A stretch of 64,000 nucleotides of DNA from Deltaproteobacteria bacterium UBA6601 (GTDB lineage: Bacteria; Myxococcota_A; UBA796; UBA9615), in assembly GCA_002433485.1 (NCBI GenBank), contig DJIF01000021.1:1-64000 (forward strand), given 5' to 3'. Positions 55,688 through 64,000 of the stretch are shown piece by piece; the first letter of the stretch is position 1, and the number at the start of each line of letters is the position of its first letter. The notes beneath the pieces are model-generated. The model saw only the letters and a list, made by a program, of their open reading frames with translations, ran no database searches and had not been told where the DNA came from. Both the position numbers and the translations under genes were made by a program.

Positions 55688-57994
55688 ATGCTCAGATTCT
55701 CGCTCGCCCCACACTGCTTGTTGTTATTGCTCTCTATGGCCCTGGGCTGTGGTGCTCCTGAGACTCGGGACCGCGACGCTGATGGGTACCCGTCTCCCGA
55801 GGACTGCGATGACTCCAACGCTTCTGTGTATCCGGGACGTGGGGAACGCTGTGATCTCATTGATAACGACTGTGATGGTCTGGTGGACGAGGGCTATGAC
55901 GAAGATGGCGATGGCTTCAAGAGCTGCGGCGACCTGACCGACTGCGATGACCACAATGAGCGGTCTTATCCAGAGGCTGAGGAATTCTGCGATGGTTCGG
56001 ACAATGACTGCGATGGTGCGGTCGATGAAGGTGACTTTGTCGACCAGGACGAGGACGGTTATTGCGTTGATATTGACTGCGATGACCTCAACTCTGAGGC
56101 TTGGCCCGGTGCACCGGAGCAGTGTGACGGGATCGATAACGATTGCGATGGCGCCTTGGACCCGCCCACCTGGGATCAAGATGCAGATGGCTGGACCAGT
56201 TGTCCGGGGGGAGGGGACTGTGACGACCACGATGCGGACATCAGTCCTGATGCGACGGAGCTCTGCGACGGGGTTGATGAGGACTGTGACGGGGTAATCG
56301 ATAACGGCTTCGATCAGGACGGCGACACCTGGACGACTTGTGCCAATCCACCGGACTGTAATGACCAGGACCCCTTTATGTATCCGACTGCTCCTGAGCA
56401 GTGCGATGGCCTTGATAACGATTGTGATGCGGTGGTCGACGAGGACACCAACACCGACGCCGACCTCGATGGAGTGACCGCCTGCGGAGGAGACTGCAAC
56501 GACCAACACCCCAACGCCTACCCCGCTGCTGCTGAGTATCTCGATGGCTTCGATAACAACTGTGATGGCGTTATCGACGAGCGACTCCTGGGTGAGGTGG
56601 CCGCCGGGCTGTTGGCGCCGGTTACCAGCGGCAGCGATGGCTCGGGCCGGCTCGGTGATTCCATCTCAGCGGGAGGCGACTTCGATGGCGATGGATTGGC
56701 GGATTTTGCGGTCGGCGTGCCCCTTTATGGAGGAACTGCAGGGCGTGTTCATCTCTTCTTAGGCACCAGCTATTCAGCGGAGCAGGCGCCAACCGATCTG
56801 GGCTCTTTCGCGACCGTGACAGGTGAAGTCGCCGGTGACTACCTGGGCTACAGTGTCGCACTGGCCGATGTGGGGGGACCCACCGGTGCGGGCGGCGCCG
56901 CCTTTGACGATCTGATCATTGGTGCACCGCAGAATGGGGTGAACTTCCCGGATACGCCTAAGGGACACATCTATGTGTTCTTTGGTGGGCCCTTTGTTTC
57001 GTCCGGTGATTGGTCGGCGGAGTCTGCTGACCTGATCATCGCGGGCTCCTTCTCTACTGAGCACTGTGGCACCGCCACCGCCGGCCTGGGCGATGTCAAC
57101 GGCGATGGCATTGGCGACCTTGGCTTTACCTGCCCTTGGTACGACACCGGAGCCGGTACTTTGCGGGGCCGAACGGTACTGTTTCTGGGGCGCTCTTCGT
57201 GGGCCTCAAACTACGGCAGTGGTCAGGCTGATTCGTCCTGGCTGGGTGATGCCGATGAGCAGTACTCCGGTCATGCGCTGGTCGGCAATTTCGATTTCAA
57301 TGGTGATGGCTTCGCTGACTTTGCGGTGGGCAGTCCGCATTGGTCTTCGGACACCGGTCGGGTCACCATACGGCTCGGTTCATCCAGCGGCTGGGCCCGA
57401 GACCAAATGCTGGCCAATCTGGACCTGGTTTACGAGGGCATCGCCGGTGCCGCCCAGACGCTCGGTGCCGGCCTCGCTGCTGGTGATGCCGATGCAGACG
57501 GCTTTGATGATTTGCTGGTGGGAGCGCCCTGCACGACCGGCTGCCCTGGCGGGCTCGGCCTGGTATTGGGTGAAGCGTCGCCGAGCGGCGGCTCCTTTGC
57601 TGATCGCGCTGCCTTGAGCGTGGTTGGTGCTGCGGCCAGCAATGAGGCGGTGGGACGGGCCATGGCTTTGATGGATCTTGACGGTGATGGTGACACTGAC
57701 CTGCTGGTGGGCGGACCTGGTCATGATGGTTCTGAGGGCGGTGACCAGGGCAGATTGTCGGTGCTCTATGGGCCCCTGCCCCTGGCCGGTGAAATCCTTA
57801 CCGCAGGGGTCGACTTTGTAGATCAGGTGGTGGGTGAAGCCGAGGGCGATGCCCTGGGCCGAGCCATGTCGGTGGTTCCTGATTACAACGGTGATGGGCG
57901 GCCAGAGTTGGTGCTGTCTGCTCCCTTTAACGACGGCACCGGGCCTAATGCCGGCCGTCTCTACTATCTTTCGGCCTTCGCTGGAGTTCCCTGA
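55688..57994 (+). CDS. MopE-repeat and FG-GAP lipoprotein
   Basis: A 768-residue predicted lipoprotein. I prefer the ATG at 55688, which gives a signal peptide with MALGC; the longer frame starts at 55613. Residues about 37-298 hold six MopE-type repeats; in the last the first Cys is replaced (EYLDG). Residues about 300-768 carry about seven FG-GAP/VCBS motifs (DFDGDGLADFAVG, DVNGDGIGDLGF, DFNGDGFADFAVG, DLDGDGDTDLLVG), an integrin-like seven-bladed propeller with calcium loops. Its stop overlaps the next ATG (TGATG), so a partner lipoprotein is co-translated. A surface binding role is inferred. Confidence 0.86.
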   Translation: MLRFSLAPHCLLLLLSMALGCGAPETRDRDADGYPSPEDCDDSNASVYPGRGERCDLIDNDCDGLVDEGYDEDGDGFKSCGDLTDCDDHNERSYPEAEEFCDGSDNDCDGAVDEGDFVDQDEDGYCVDIDCDDLNSEAWPGAPEQCDGIDNDCDGALDPPTWDQDADGWTSCPGGGDCDDHDADISPDATELCDGVDEDCDGVIDNGFDQDGDTWTTCANPPDCNDQDPFMYPTAPEQCDGLDNDCDAVVDEDTNTDADLDGVTACGGDCNDQHPNAYPAAAEYLDGFDNNCDGVIDERLLGEVAAGLLAPVTSGSDGSGRLGDSISAGGDFDGDGLADFAVGVPLYGGTAGRVHLFLGTSYSAEQAPTDLGSFATVTGEVAGDYLGYSVALADVGGPTGAGGAAFDDLIIGAPQNGVNFPDTPKGHIYVFFGGPFVSSGDWSAESADLIIAGSFSTEHCGTATAGLGDVNGDGIGDLGFTCPWYDTGAGTLRGRTVLFLGRSSWASNYGSGQADSSWLGDADEQYSGHALVGNFDFNGDGFADFAVGSPHWSSDTGRVTIRLGSSSGWARDQMLANLDLVYEGIAGAAQTLGAGLAAGDADADGFDDLLVGAPCTTGCPGGLGLVLGEASPSGGSFADRAALSVVGAAASNEAVGRAMALMDLDGDGDTDLLVGGPGHDGSEGGDQGRLSVLYGPLPLAGEILTAGVDFVDQVVGEAEGDALGRAMSVVPDYNGDGRPELVLSAPFNDGTGPNAGRLYYLSAFAGVP
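55799..56580 (+). repeat. MopE-type repeat array (6 units)
   Basis: Six coding units with the DCDD...P...E.CDG.DNDCDG pattern. The sixth unit has lost one Cys. Units are diverged at DNA level. Confidence 0.85.
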
Positions 57995-59043
57995 TGCGTC
58001 GTCTACTGCTCTGTTCCTCAGTTGCCTTTTTGCATCTGCTGCTGAGTGCCTGCGAAGGTTTCTTCGGGGACGATGATGAAGGCGATCGGTTTGTCATGGT
58101 TACTGCTGATGGCAGCGTGCAGATGCTGTCTGGAAATGATGTTCAGGCCAGCATGTTGTGGGACGGAGAGATTGCTGCAGCAGAGCGGGCTGAGCTCGTT
58201 GCCGATGGTGATGCGCTGTACGTTGGCAGTGGGCAGGAGCTAATGGCCTTTTCTCAATCTAGCGGTGCGCCTCTATGGTCGGCGCCGGTGACACTGAGTG
58301 GTCCTGTGGTTGCCCTTGCCGGGCCTGGTAGCGGAGCACTCTTTGCGATGACCCTGGACGGCAGCCTGGTAGCCCTTGAGGTCGCTGACGGTAGCCTGCG
58401 TTGGAGCCTCGATCTGCTCATTGAGCTGCCGGGTTCCAGTGACGACGCCCTGCTCTTTGCTGGTGGCAGCCTGGTGCTTGGGGGTGACCCCATTCGCGCG
58501 ATCTCTGCTGAGGATGGCAGCGTGCTTGCCAGTTACTCGAGCGGAGATTCGTACGTAAGTGATCTCGCCGCGGTCGGTAATCAGGTGTTTGCGGGGCTTG
58601 CCGACCGGGTTGTGGCTCTTGCTCTTCCTCAGTTGTCCGAGGTTTGGAGCCACCCTACCAGTGATGAAGTGGACAACTTGGTAGTCGGTGGTGCCGCGGT
58701 TTTCTACAGCGTGCTCGGCGCTGGGGTGGGGCTCCTGACGACCAGCGGTAACCCGGTTGCCTCGGCTGACGATGATGGGGTCTATGAGGCTCTGGCCATG
58801 GGCCCGGACAACCTCTTGCTCGGAGCCCGCAGTGATGCGGTGCTATTGGCCTGGGACGAGACCGCACTTGAGGAGCAGTGGACGGTGACGGATGTCAGCG
58901 TTCCGGTGCAGGGCCTGGCCAGTGCGGGCACCAGCGTCTTCTACGGCAACGGTGGTTATGTTGACGGGATCAGTGCGGTAAATGGCAACTCGTTGTGGGT
59001 CTATCAGGCGAGTGGTGCGGCCGCGGGACTGCTTGGCATCTAG
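57994..59043 (+). CDS. PQQ-type beta-propeller lipoprotein
   Basis: A 349-residue lipoprotein with LLSAC lipobox (Cys near residue 20) and an acidic DDDEGD linker. About six or seven blades follow with the pattern G.L.A....G...W (LMAFSQSSGAPLWSAPV, LVALEVADGSLRWSLDL, LLAWDETALEEQWTV), as in BamB-type and quinoprotein-like propellers. It could be a BamB-like scaffold, but BamB usually sits near der or hisS; here it is coupled to the MopE/FG-GAP lipoprotein, so partnership with that protein is a better guess. Confidence 0.8.
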   Translation: MRRLLLCSSVAFLHLLLSACEGFFGDDDEGDRFVMVTADGSVQMLSGNDVQASMLWDGEIAAAERAELVADGDALYVGSGQELMAFSQSSGAPLWSAPVTLSGPVVALAGPGSGALFAMTLDGSLVALEVADGSLRWSLDLLIELPGSSDDALLFAGGSLVLGGDPIRAISAEDGSVLASYSSGDSYVSDLAAVGNQVFAGLADRVVALALPQLSEVWSHPTSDEVDNLVVGGAAVFYSVLGAGVGLLTTSGNPVASADDDGVYEALAMGPDNLLLGARSDAVLLAWDETALEEQWTVTDVSVPVQGLASAGTSVFYGNGGYVDGISAVNGNSLWVYQASGAAAGLLGI

Positions 59044-59058
59044 CCGCGGCGGTTCTCT

Positions 59059-59775
59059 TCAGACTTCGTCGCCTGCCGGGTCGATGAGGAATGCACCGGC
59101 GAGGATGTCGCGGCCTAAGCGCAGCCCTCGTTCGTCTCGACCCACTTCGAGCTTCAGGTGCAGTGCAAGGGTCTTGCCGCCAAGCTCGATCTGAGCTTCC
59201 ACGAGGTCATTGCCGGTGCGGGAGGCTGGCGCTTCGTGCAGGGCCCCATCATCCGCCAGGCGGATGCCGATTGAGGTGAGCGTCTCGCCTGCAGAGGGCT
59301 CCCAGGAGGCGACCAGCAGGCGGCTCTCAGCTCGGCTGGGGTCGGCTACATAGACGACGGAGCCGAGCTCGGGGGAAAGTACTCGGGCGATGCCTCGCCA
59401 GGCCAGTTGCGGTTTCTCGCTGGTGCTGTCTCGCCACTCACTCATGGGCGGCATCTGCAGGTCGTGCGGTACCACCACCGGGGGGGGAGGATCGGGTAAG
59501 GCGGCTAGAGGGTTGGGGAACTCGTCATTGGACCAGGGGTCTGGTGGAGTCTGCTCCTGGTTCAGTGGATCGATGGACTCGCAGTCCTCTTCATTGAGGT
59601 CATCGACAGCAGCCCAGGTTTCGTCGGTGGAGGACTCTTCGATGTCGTCCAAGGGAGCGGGCACATCTGGCTCATGGAGATCGCTGACTGCCTCCCACAG
59701 TTGCTCAGGGTGGTTTTCCGCTTCGCCGCTGGGGTGGTCTGCGTCGGGATGATCTGGACTGGGTTCGTTGGGCAT
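59059..59775 (-). CDS. Acidic Pro-rich protein, unknown
   Basis: A 238-residue protein. I chose the ATG at 59775, since the upstream extension to 59961 overlaps another coding gene. The first 120 residues are acidic and Pro-rich with two similar segments, EQLWEAVSDLHEPDVP and DETWAAVDDLNEEDCE. The last 110 residues are a folded beta domain that contains GRDILAGAFLIDP and DLVEAQIELGGKTLALHLKLEVG, which somewhat resembles a retropepsin-like or PilZ-like barrel, but I cannot confirm either. It follows the FAD-subunit gene by 19 bases. Confidence 0.65.
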   Translation of the reverse strand: MPNEPSPDHPDADHPSGEAENHPEQLWEAVSDLHEPDVPAPLDDIEESSTDETWAAVDDLNEEDCESIDPLNQEQTPPDPWSNDEFPNPLAALPDPPPPVVVPHDLQMPPMSEWRDSTSEKPQLAWRGIARVLSPELGSVVYVADPSRAESRLLVASWEPSAGETLTSIGIRLADDGALHEAPASRTGNDLVEAQIELGGKTLALHLKLEVGRDERGLRLGRDILAGAFLIDPAGDEV

Positions 59776-59794
59776 GGCGGCGGCAGCTTTGAGT

Positions 59795-60781
59795 TTAGTT
59801 AGCAAAGGCGGGGGAGATGGCCTCGAGTAGGCGTCGGGTGAACACTGCCACCATCTTGCGCCGATACTTAGGGTCAAGAGGAACGTTGCGATATGCGACA
59901 GAAGCTTTCTGCGCCACTTCTCCGATGCGAAAAGCGAGCTGCGCTGAGGCCTGCTGGCCAATGAACTCCGCCATGGGCTCGTCTAGCAATTCGGGTCTGC
60001 TGGCCATCGCTGTGGTCGCCAGTCGGAGGTCTTCGATTACACCTCGTTTGTTGATTCGAAGGCCCAGGGCCAGGCCGAGGCTGGGAAAGTCGATGGAGTC
60101 GCGAATCGCCAGCTTTCGATAGCCGCAGCTGAGCTGCTCGGCTTCCTCCGGAATATGGACTGCGACCACCAGTTCATCTTCTTTGCGGTCGCGGAAGCGG
60201 ACGATGCCATCCTCATCGAAGAACTCTGCCAGCGGCAGGGTCCTGGCTCCGGCTGCGCTCAGTAGCTCGACTTTGGCTCCCAGAATCAGCAGGGACGCTG
60301 CCATCTCACCGCTGTAGGTGGCGAAGCAACGACCTTTTGATGAAGGCACGACCAGGCACTTGGTTCCCTCAGCCTTGAGGCAGAAGTCGACGCTCTGGCG
60401 CCACAGTGGGCTTTGGTTGAAGTAGTAGCAGCGAGTGTCGAGCATCAGGTTGCCGCCCAGTGTGCCGTGCTGGCGCAGCGGTGGAGAGCTGATCTTGGAG
60501 GCCGTTTCGGCGAGCACGGGAAGTCTCGTTTGCAGCAGTGGACTGCGCTCAATTTCCACCAGTCGGGCCATGGCACCAATGCGCCGGGTGGAGATCCCCT
60601 GCAGAGCACTGATTCCGCCGAGCGAAATGACGTGCGAACGAGCATTGAGGCGATTTTTGTAGTTGGGCAGCAGGTCGGTGCCGCCGGCGACCAGATCGAC
60701 GTCTCCCTGGTGACGGGCGAGCAGCGCTGAGGCCTCATCCAGGGAGTTGGGACGATGGTAGTGAAAGGCCGGAAGTTCCAT
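59795..60781 (-). CDS. FAD subunit of molybdenum hydroxylase, 4-hydroxybenzoyl-CoA reductase beta-like
   Basis: A 328-residue CoxM/XdhB-type flavoprotein. VAGGTDLLPNYKN is the FAD-binding stretch, and LGGNLMLDTRC follows with the second flavin site. A loop then holds four Cys at spacings of 16, 8 and 10 residues (starting CYYFNQSPLWRQ, and ending near CFATYSG). From family knowledge, 4-hydroxybenzoyl-CoA reductase beta has an extra [4Fe-4S] cluster in such a four-Cys loop, absent from ordinary xanthine oxidase family members. This strongly favours that subfamily. It lies 15 bases downstream of the large subunit. Confidence 0.85.
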   Translation of the reverse strand: MELPAFHYHRPNSLDEASALLARHQGDVDLVAGGTDLLPNYKNRLNARSHVISLGGISALQGISTRRIGAMARLVEIERSPLLQTRLPVLAETASKISSPPLRQHGTLGGNLMLDTRCYYFNQSPLWRQSVDFCLKAEGTKCLVVPSSKGRCFATYSGEMAASLLILGAKVELLSAAGARTLPLAEFFDEDGIVRFRDRKEDELVVAVHIPEEAEQLSCGYRKLAIRDSIDFPSLGLALGLRINKRGVIEDLRLATTAMASRPELLDEPMAEFIGQQASAQLAFRIGEVAQKASVAYRNVPLDPKYRRKMVAVFTRRLLEAISPAFAN

Positions 60782-60796
60782 TGCTTAATTAGCCGC

Positions 60797-63205
60797 TCAG
60801 GCGGAGCGAGCGGCTGCCTCCCGCCGTTCCTTGCGGGCTTTTTTCTCGATTGCGGTGAGCACCACATCGGGAGTCATCGGCACCCTATGGATGCGTACCC
60901 CGACCGCGTCGTAAATGCCGTTGGCGACGGCTGGCAGGATCGGCGCGAGACCACCTTCTCCACATTCCTTGGCGCCGAAGGGACCTTCGGGGTCAACGCT
61001 CTCGATGAGGCTGACGTCCATCTCGGGGGTCTGACTTGGCGTTGGGATGCGATAGTCGAGCAGATTGGCGTTGAGTAGATTGGGCCCTTCGTAGGCCATC
61101 TCTTCGCATAGGATCTGACCCAGGCCCATGTGGATCGAGCCTTCGATTTGTCCTTCCACTGCGAGCGGGTTGAGTACCCGTCCGCAGTCATGGGCCGCCC
61201 AGATCTTGAGCGGCTGGACCATTCCGGTCTCGGGGTCAACCTCAAGCTCGCAGATGTAGCTGGTGAACGAGTATGTGGGCGAGAGACCGGCCCCTGCGCC
61301 TTTGTAGGCGGCTCCCATTGGCGGTGCGGTGTAGCAACCGCTGGTGGCCAACGCGCCCTTGCCAGCAAGAGCCTCTTCCAATGCTTCCATATAGGGGACT
61401 GAGGCCTCGGGCCAGTGGCGATTGTAGACGTAGCCGTCGCGCATGATGAAGGACTCGACCGCATATCCGGATAGCCGGGAGGCGGCTCGGATCAGCTGCT
61501 CCCGCAGGTCTTCAGCAGCACGTTTCGCGGCCAGCCCGTTCATAAAGGTGACTCGGCTGCTGTAAGAGCCGAGGTCAATGGGGCTCATGTCCGTGTCGAC
61601 GGCGTAGACGCGCATCCGCTCCATGGGTAGGCCGAGTACTTCTGCTACCACCTGGGCGGCCATGGTATCGCTGCCTTGACCGATGTCTGCGGCGCCGGTG
61701 TGGATGGTGACGCCGCCGTCCATATCGACCTTCAGATGCACCGTCGACTGGGGCAGGCGGCTCTTGTGAATCTGCAGTGCAGAGCCAGAGATGTAAAAGC
61801 CACAGCCGATGCCGATACCGCGGCCGTAGGGGAGCTTGCCGTGCTTGTTGGCCCAGTCCGAGCGCTCCGCGACCGTCTGAATGCACTCGCGGATACCATT
61901 GGATGTGATCCGAAAGCCGTTGATCAGGGTCGTAAAGTCAGAGAGTGTGTTGTCCAGGCGCACTTGCACCGGGTCGAAGCCGGCCTTGGCGCAGAGCATG
62001 TCGAGGACCACCTCGGTGCCCAGGCGTGTGTTGACCGAGCCGTGGCCTCGCATCGCCCCGGAAACCGGGCGGTTTGAGTAGATGCGGGTGCCCTGATAGC
62101 GAAATGAAGGAATGCGGTAGGGGCCGTGACTGAGGACTCCGTTGTAGTAGGAGGTAACGACCCCAAAGGAGCCAAAGGCCCCGCCATCGATGGTGGCGTT
62201 GATGTCGAGCCCAGTCACCTTGCCGTTCGAATCCATGGCCATGCTGATTTCGTTGCTGGTCGGGTGTCGGCCGTGGTTGCTGAAGAACACTTCCTCGCGG
62301 TCGAACAGCATCTTCACTGGTCGCCCGCAGTCCATTGCCAGCCAAGAGACCACCATCTCATGAGGGAAGGGGTCGGATTTACCGCCGAATCCGCCTCCCA
62401 CGGTCGGCTTGATCACTCGGATCCGGTGCATTGGCATCTCGAAAACCCGCGCTATGGCCAGATGGGTGTAGTGGGGTACCTGCTGACTCGTCCACAGGGT
62501 CAGCCGCTGATCAGGGGTCCAGTGGGCAATGGCTGCAATAGGTTCAGTAAAGGCGTGGGTCACGCCCTTGAATTCAAAGCTGGCGTTGGCAGTCCAGGCC
62601 GCCTCAGCGAACGCCTTGTCCGGCTCGCCAAAGCTCTGTCGGACACGCTTGTGAATGTTGTTCTCGAAGCGGATGTGCTCGTGGATTTTCTCTTCGCCCT
62701 CGCGGAGCTCGCGGGTGGAGTCTTTCTTGCGCAGAAATGGTTTGAGCTCGGTGACCTTTACGTCAATGAGTTCAAGCGCTTCCAGCGCGATGGCCTCGGT
62801 TTCAGCTGCTACCGCAGCGATGCCTTCACCGAGATGGCGAACCTTATCGACTGCTAAGGCCGTTTCATCCTGACTGATGGGCAGCACCCCGAATTTGATG
62901 GGTGCATCGGTACCGACCATCACCGAGTGCACTCCGGGCAGGGCGAGTGCTTTGTCGATGTCGATGCTGTCGATCCGTGCGTGGGCCCAGGGGGAGCGCA
63001 GGATCTTGCAGATCAGCATCCCTGGGAAGTCGATGTCGTCGGTGTAGATGGCCTGCCCCAGGACCTTCTCACGGGCGTCTATTAGCGGAGTCCTTTCGCC
63101 AATGATATTGAAATCCTGATCGCTACCATCCTGCCGCTTTTTACCTGTAGAGGGGAGCGTGCTGAGCGGAGCGCGGAAGGCCTTGTCGTCCTGATAGGTG
63201 CTCAT
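60797..63205 (-). CDS. Molybdopterin subunit of 4-hydroxybenzoyl-CoA reductase-like enzyme
   Basis: An 802-residue large subunit of the xanthine oxidase family that would bind the molybdenum cofactor. It begins FNIIGERTPLIDAREKVLGQAIYTDD. Cofactor motifs include VGGGFGGKSDPFPHE, SGAMRGHGSVN, and GAADIGQGSDTMAAQV, and the base Glu lies in GPFGAKECGEGGLAP. 4-hydroxybenzoyl-CoA reductase removes a ring hydroxyl, using low-potential electrons from the beta-subunit cluster. The third, 2Fe-2S gamma subunit is not beside it. A TATAAT lies only nine bases upstream of the ATG. Confidence 0.85.
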   Translation of the reverse strand: MSTYQDDKAFRAPLSTLPSTGKKRQDGSDQDFNIIGERTPLIDAREKVLGQAIYTDDIDFPGMLICKILRSPWAHARIDSIDIDKALALPGVHSVMVGTDAPIKFGVLPISQDETALAVDKVRHLGEGIAAVAAETEAIALEALELIDVKVTELKPFLRKKDSTRELREGEEKIHEHIRFENNIHKRVRQSFGEPDKAFAEAAWTANASFEFKGVTHAFTEPIAAIAHWTPDQRLTLWTSQQVPHYTHLAIARVFEMPMHRIRVIKPTVGGGFGGKSDPFPHEMVVSWLAMDCGRPVKMLFDREEVFFSNHGRHPTSNEISMAMDSNGKVTGLDINATIDGGAFGSFGVVTSYYNGVLSHGPYRIPSFRYQGTRIYSNRPVSGAMRGHGSVNTRLGTEVVLDMLCAKAGFDPVQVRLDNTLSDFTTLINGFRITSNGIRECIQTVAERSDWANKHGKLPYGRGIGIGCGFYISGSALQIHKSRLPQSTVHLKVDMDGGVTIHTGAADIGQGSDTMAAQVVAEVLGLPMERMRVYAVDTDMSPIDLGSYSSRVTFMNGLAAKRAAEDLREQLIRAASRLSGYAVESFIMRDGYVYNRHWPEASVPYMEALEEALAGKGALATSGCYTAPPMGAAYKGAGAGLSPTYSFTSYICELEVDPETGMVQPLKIWAAHDCGRVLNPLAVEGQIEGSIHMGLGQILCEEMAYEGPNLLNANLLDYRIPTPSQTPEMDVSLIESVDPEGPFGAKECGEGGLAPILPAVANGIYDAVGVRIHRVPMTPDVVLTAIEKKARKERREAAARSA

Positions 63206-63214
63206 AACCTGTCA

Positions 63215-63220
63215 ATTATA
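63215..63220 (-). promoter_or_regulatory. Consensus -10 element close to the molybdenum-subunit start
   Basis: The complement reads TATAAT nine bases upstream of the ATG at 63205, so transcription would begin about three bases before it. No TTGACA-like -35 is at the right distance. It suggests a nearly leaderless message, or chance. Confidence 0.35.
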
Positions 63221-63278
63221 CGCGCGCACCGCGAATTGGCGCAGTGGAACTGTAAAGCAGGGGTTTGAGCCGCGGCTT

Positions 63279-64000
63279 CTAGTTGCGCGCCGGCGGTCCG
63301 TAGCTGCTCCCGTAGCGGGCGAAGAACTCCGCCTTTGCTTCCAGAAAGCGTCCCTCCTCAATGGACTTGCGAATCTGGTTCATCAACTGTTGCAGAAAGC
63401 TGATGTTGTGGATGCAGGCAAGGGTAGTTCCGGTGACCTCTTCGGCGGCGAACATGTGATGCAGGTACGCGCGCGAGAAGTTGCGACAGGTGTAGCATGG
63501 GCAGCTGGTGTCGGGAGGAAGGCGGTCTTTGCGATAGCGTTTGTTGCTGACCCGCATCTTGCCTTGAAAGGTATAGAGCAGGGCTCCTCGGGCGTGGCGG
63601 GTAGGGATGACGCAGTCGAACATATCCACACCATGGCCAACTCCGCACCACAGGTCTTCGGGCAGGCCAACCCCCATCAGGTAGCGGGGCTTGTCTGGTG
63701 GCAGGAACGGGGTTGTCCAGCCCAACACCTGGTTCATAACCTCCAGACCTTCTCCTACTGAGAGGCCGCCGATGGCGTAGCCGGGAAAGTCCAGCGGCAC
63801 CAGGTCCTCGCAGGAGCGGCGGCGGAGGTCCTCGTAGGTCGAGCCCTGGACGATGCCGAACAGTGCTTGGTCTTCAGTGCGGCGGCGGGCTGCCAGGCAG
63901 CGCTGTTCCCAACGAGTGGTCCGCGCGACCGACTGCTCCGCATAATCCCTGGGGCATGGGTAAGGGACGCATTCATCAAAGGCCATGATGATGTCCGCAC
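63279..64000 (-). CDS. tgt: Queuine tRNA-ribosyltransferase (N-terminus cut by window edge)
   Basis: Tgt swaps guanine 34 of certain tRNAs for preQ1 on the way to queuosine. The visible part begins ADIIMAFDECVPYPC, continues past the edge, and includes YAIGGLSVGEGLEVM, the catalytic Asp in GVDMFDCVIPTRHARG, and the zinc ligands CPCYTCRNFSRAYLHH. About 240 residues are seen of the usual 370; the start lies outside the window. It is on the same strand as the molybdenum hydroxylase genes, but a 73-base gap separates them. Confidence 0.95.
   Translation of the reverse strand, partial: ADIIMAFDECVPYPCPRDYAEQSVARTTRWEQRCLAARRRTEDQALFGIVQGSTYEDLRRRSCEDLVPLDFPGYAIGGLSVGEGLEVMNQVLGWTTPFLPPDKPRYLMGVGLPEDLWCGVGHGVDMFDCVIPTRHARGALLYTFQGKMRVSNKRYRKDRLPPDTSCPCYTCRNFSRAYLHHMFAAEEVTGTTLACIHNISFLQQLMNQIRKSIEEGRFLEAKAEFFARYGSSYGPPARN

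Noticed and set aside
1..64000. Prophage, transposon, integron, rRNA or tRNA
   Set aside because: No integrase, transposase, terminal repeat, rRNA or convincing tRNA cloverleaf was seen on either strand.

Overview
The window looks like chromosome of a Gram-negative bacterium with lipopolysaccharide and an outer membrane (LpxC, BamD, an OmpA-family protein, Lgt, LspA and many lipobox proteins). Three large lipoproteins carry Cys/Asp-rich MopE-type repeats, a hallmark of Myxococcota and related former Deltaproteobacteria. A palindrome upstream of recA resembles the LexA box I recall for Myxococcus, which fits. Genes are dense, many overlap by ATGA or TGATG, and I see no phage, transposon, CRISPR array, rRNA or tRNA. 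Most of the window is housekeeping interleaved with lineage-specific surface proteins.

Layout. 1-8.9 kb: a gene cut by the left edge, a MopE-repeat protein with a glycosidase-like propeller, ribosomal protein S1, a small lipoprotein, and a second MopE-repeat lipoprotein with FG-GAP modules. 8.9-12.9 kb: a divergent glycan locus with one family-2 glycosyltransferase, one flippase and two unlike sulfotransferases. 13-16.1 kb: two membrane proteins, plsX and an App1-like HAD phosphatase. 16-19.9 kb: TatD nuclease, then a ComEC channel with its metallo-beta-lactamase part as a separate lipoprotein gene. 19.9-23.9 kb: lgt, lspA, a Nudix protein with a degenerate box, and an OmpA/thrombospondin-3 protein. 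23.9-27.7 kb: methyltransferase, B12-binding radical SAM, Yip1 and DUF2752 operon.

27.8-32.1 kb: operon yebC-ruvC-ruvA-ruvB-DUF192-lpxC, read right to left. 32.4-36.6 kb: FHA-GGDEF cyclase, clpB and DUF1844. 36.8-45.2 kb: bamD convergent with a lipid-kinase gene, then alaS, pilT, recA and cinA on the minus strand. 45.3-49.3 kb: ruvX, mltG and an Ig-repeat lipoprotein. 49.5-55.6 kb: a glutaryl-CoA dehydrogenase, an operon with a TPR-zincin protein, an epimerase and a membrane protein, and a single-chain dehydratase with its swivel domain first. 55.7-59.8 kb: a third MopE/FG-GAP lipoprotein coupled to a PQQ-type propeller lipoprotein, and an acidic unknown. 59.8-63.2 kb: two subunits of a molybdenum hydroxylase like 4-hydroxybenzoyl-CoA reductase, without the 2Fe-2S subunit. 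The right edge cuts tgt.

The themes that connect are envelope biogenesis (Lgt, LspA, BamD, LpxC, MltG and their many lipoprotein clients), DNA uptake and repair (ComEC, PilT, RecA, CinA, RuvABC, RuvX), and possibly aromatic acyl-CoA catabolism. The least explained parts are the sulfated-glycan locus, the radical SAM/methyltransferase/Yip1/DUF2752 operon, the plsX-App1 pair and the modular MopE proteins.
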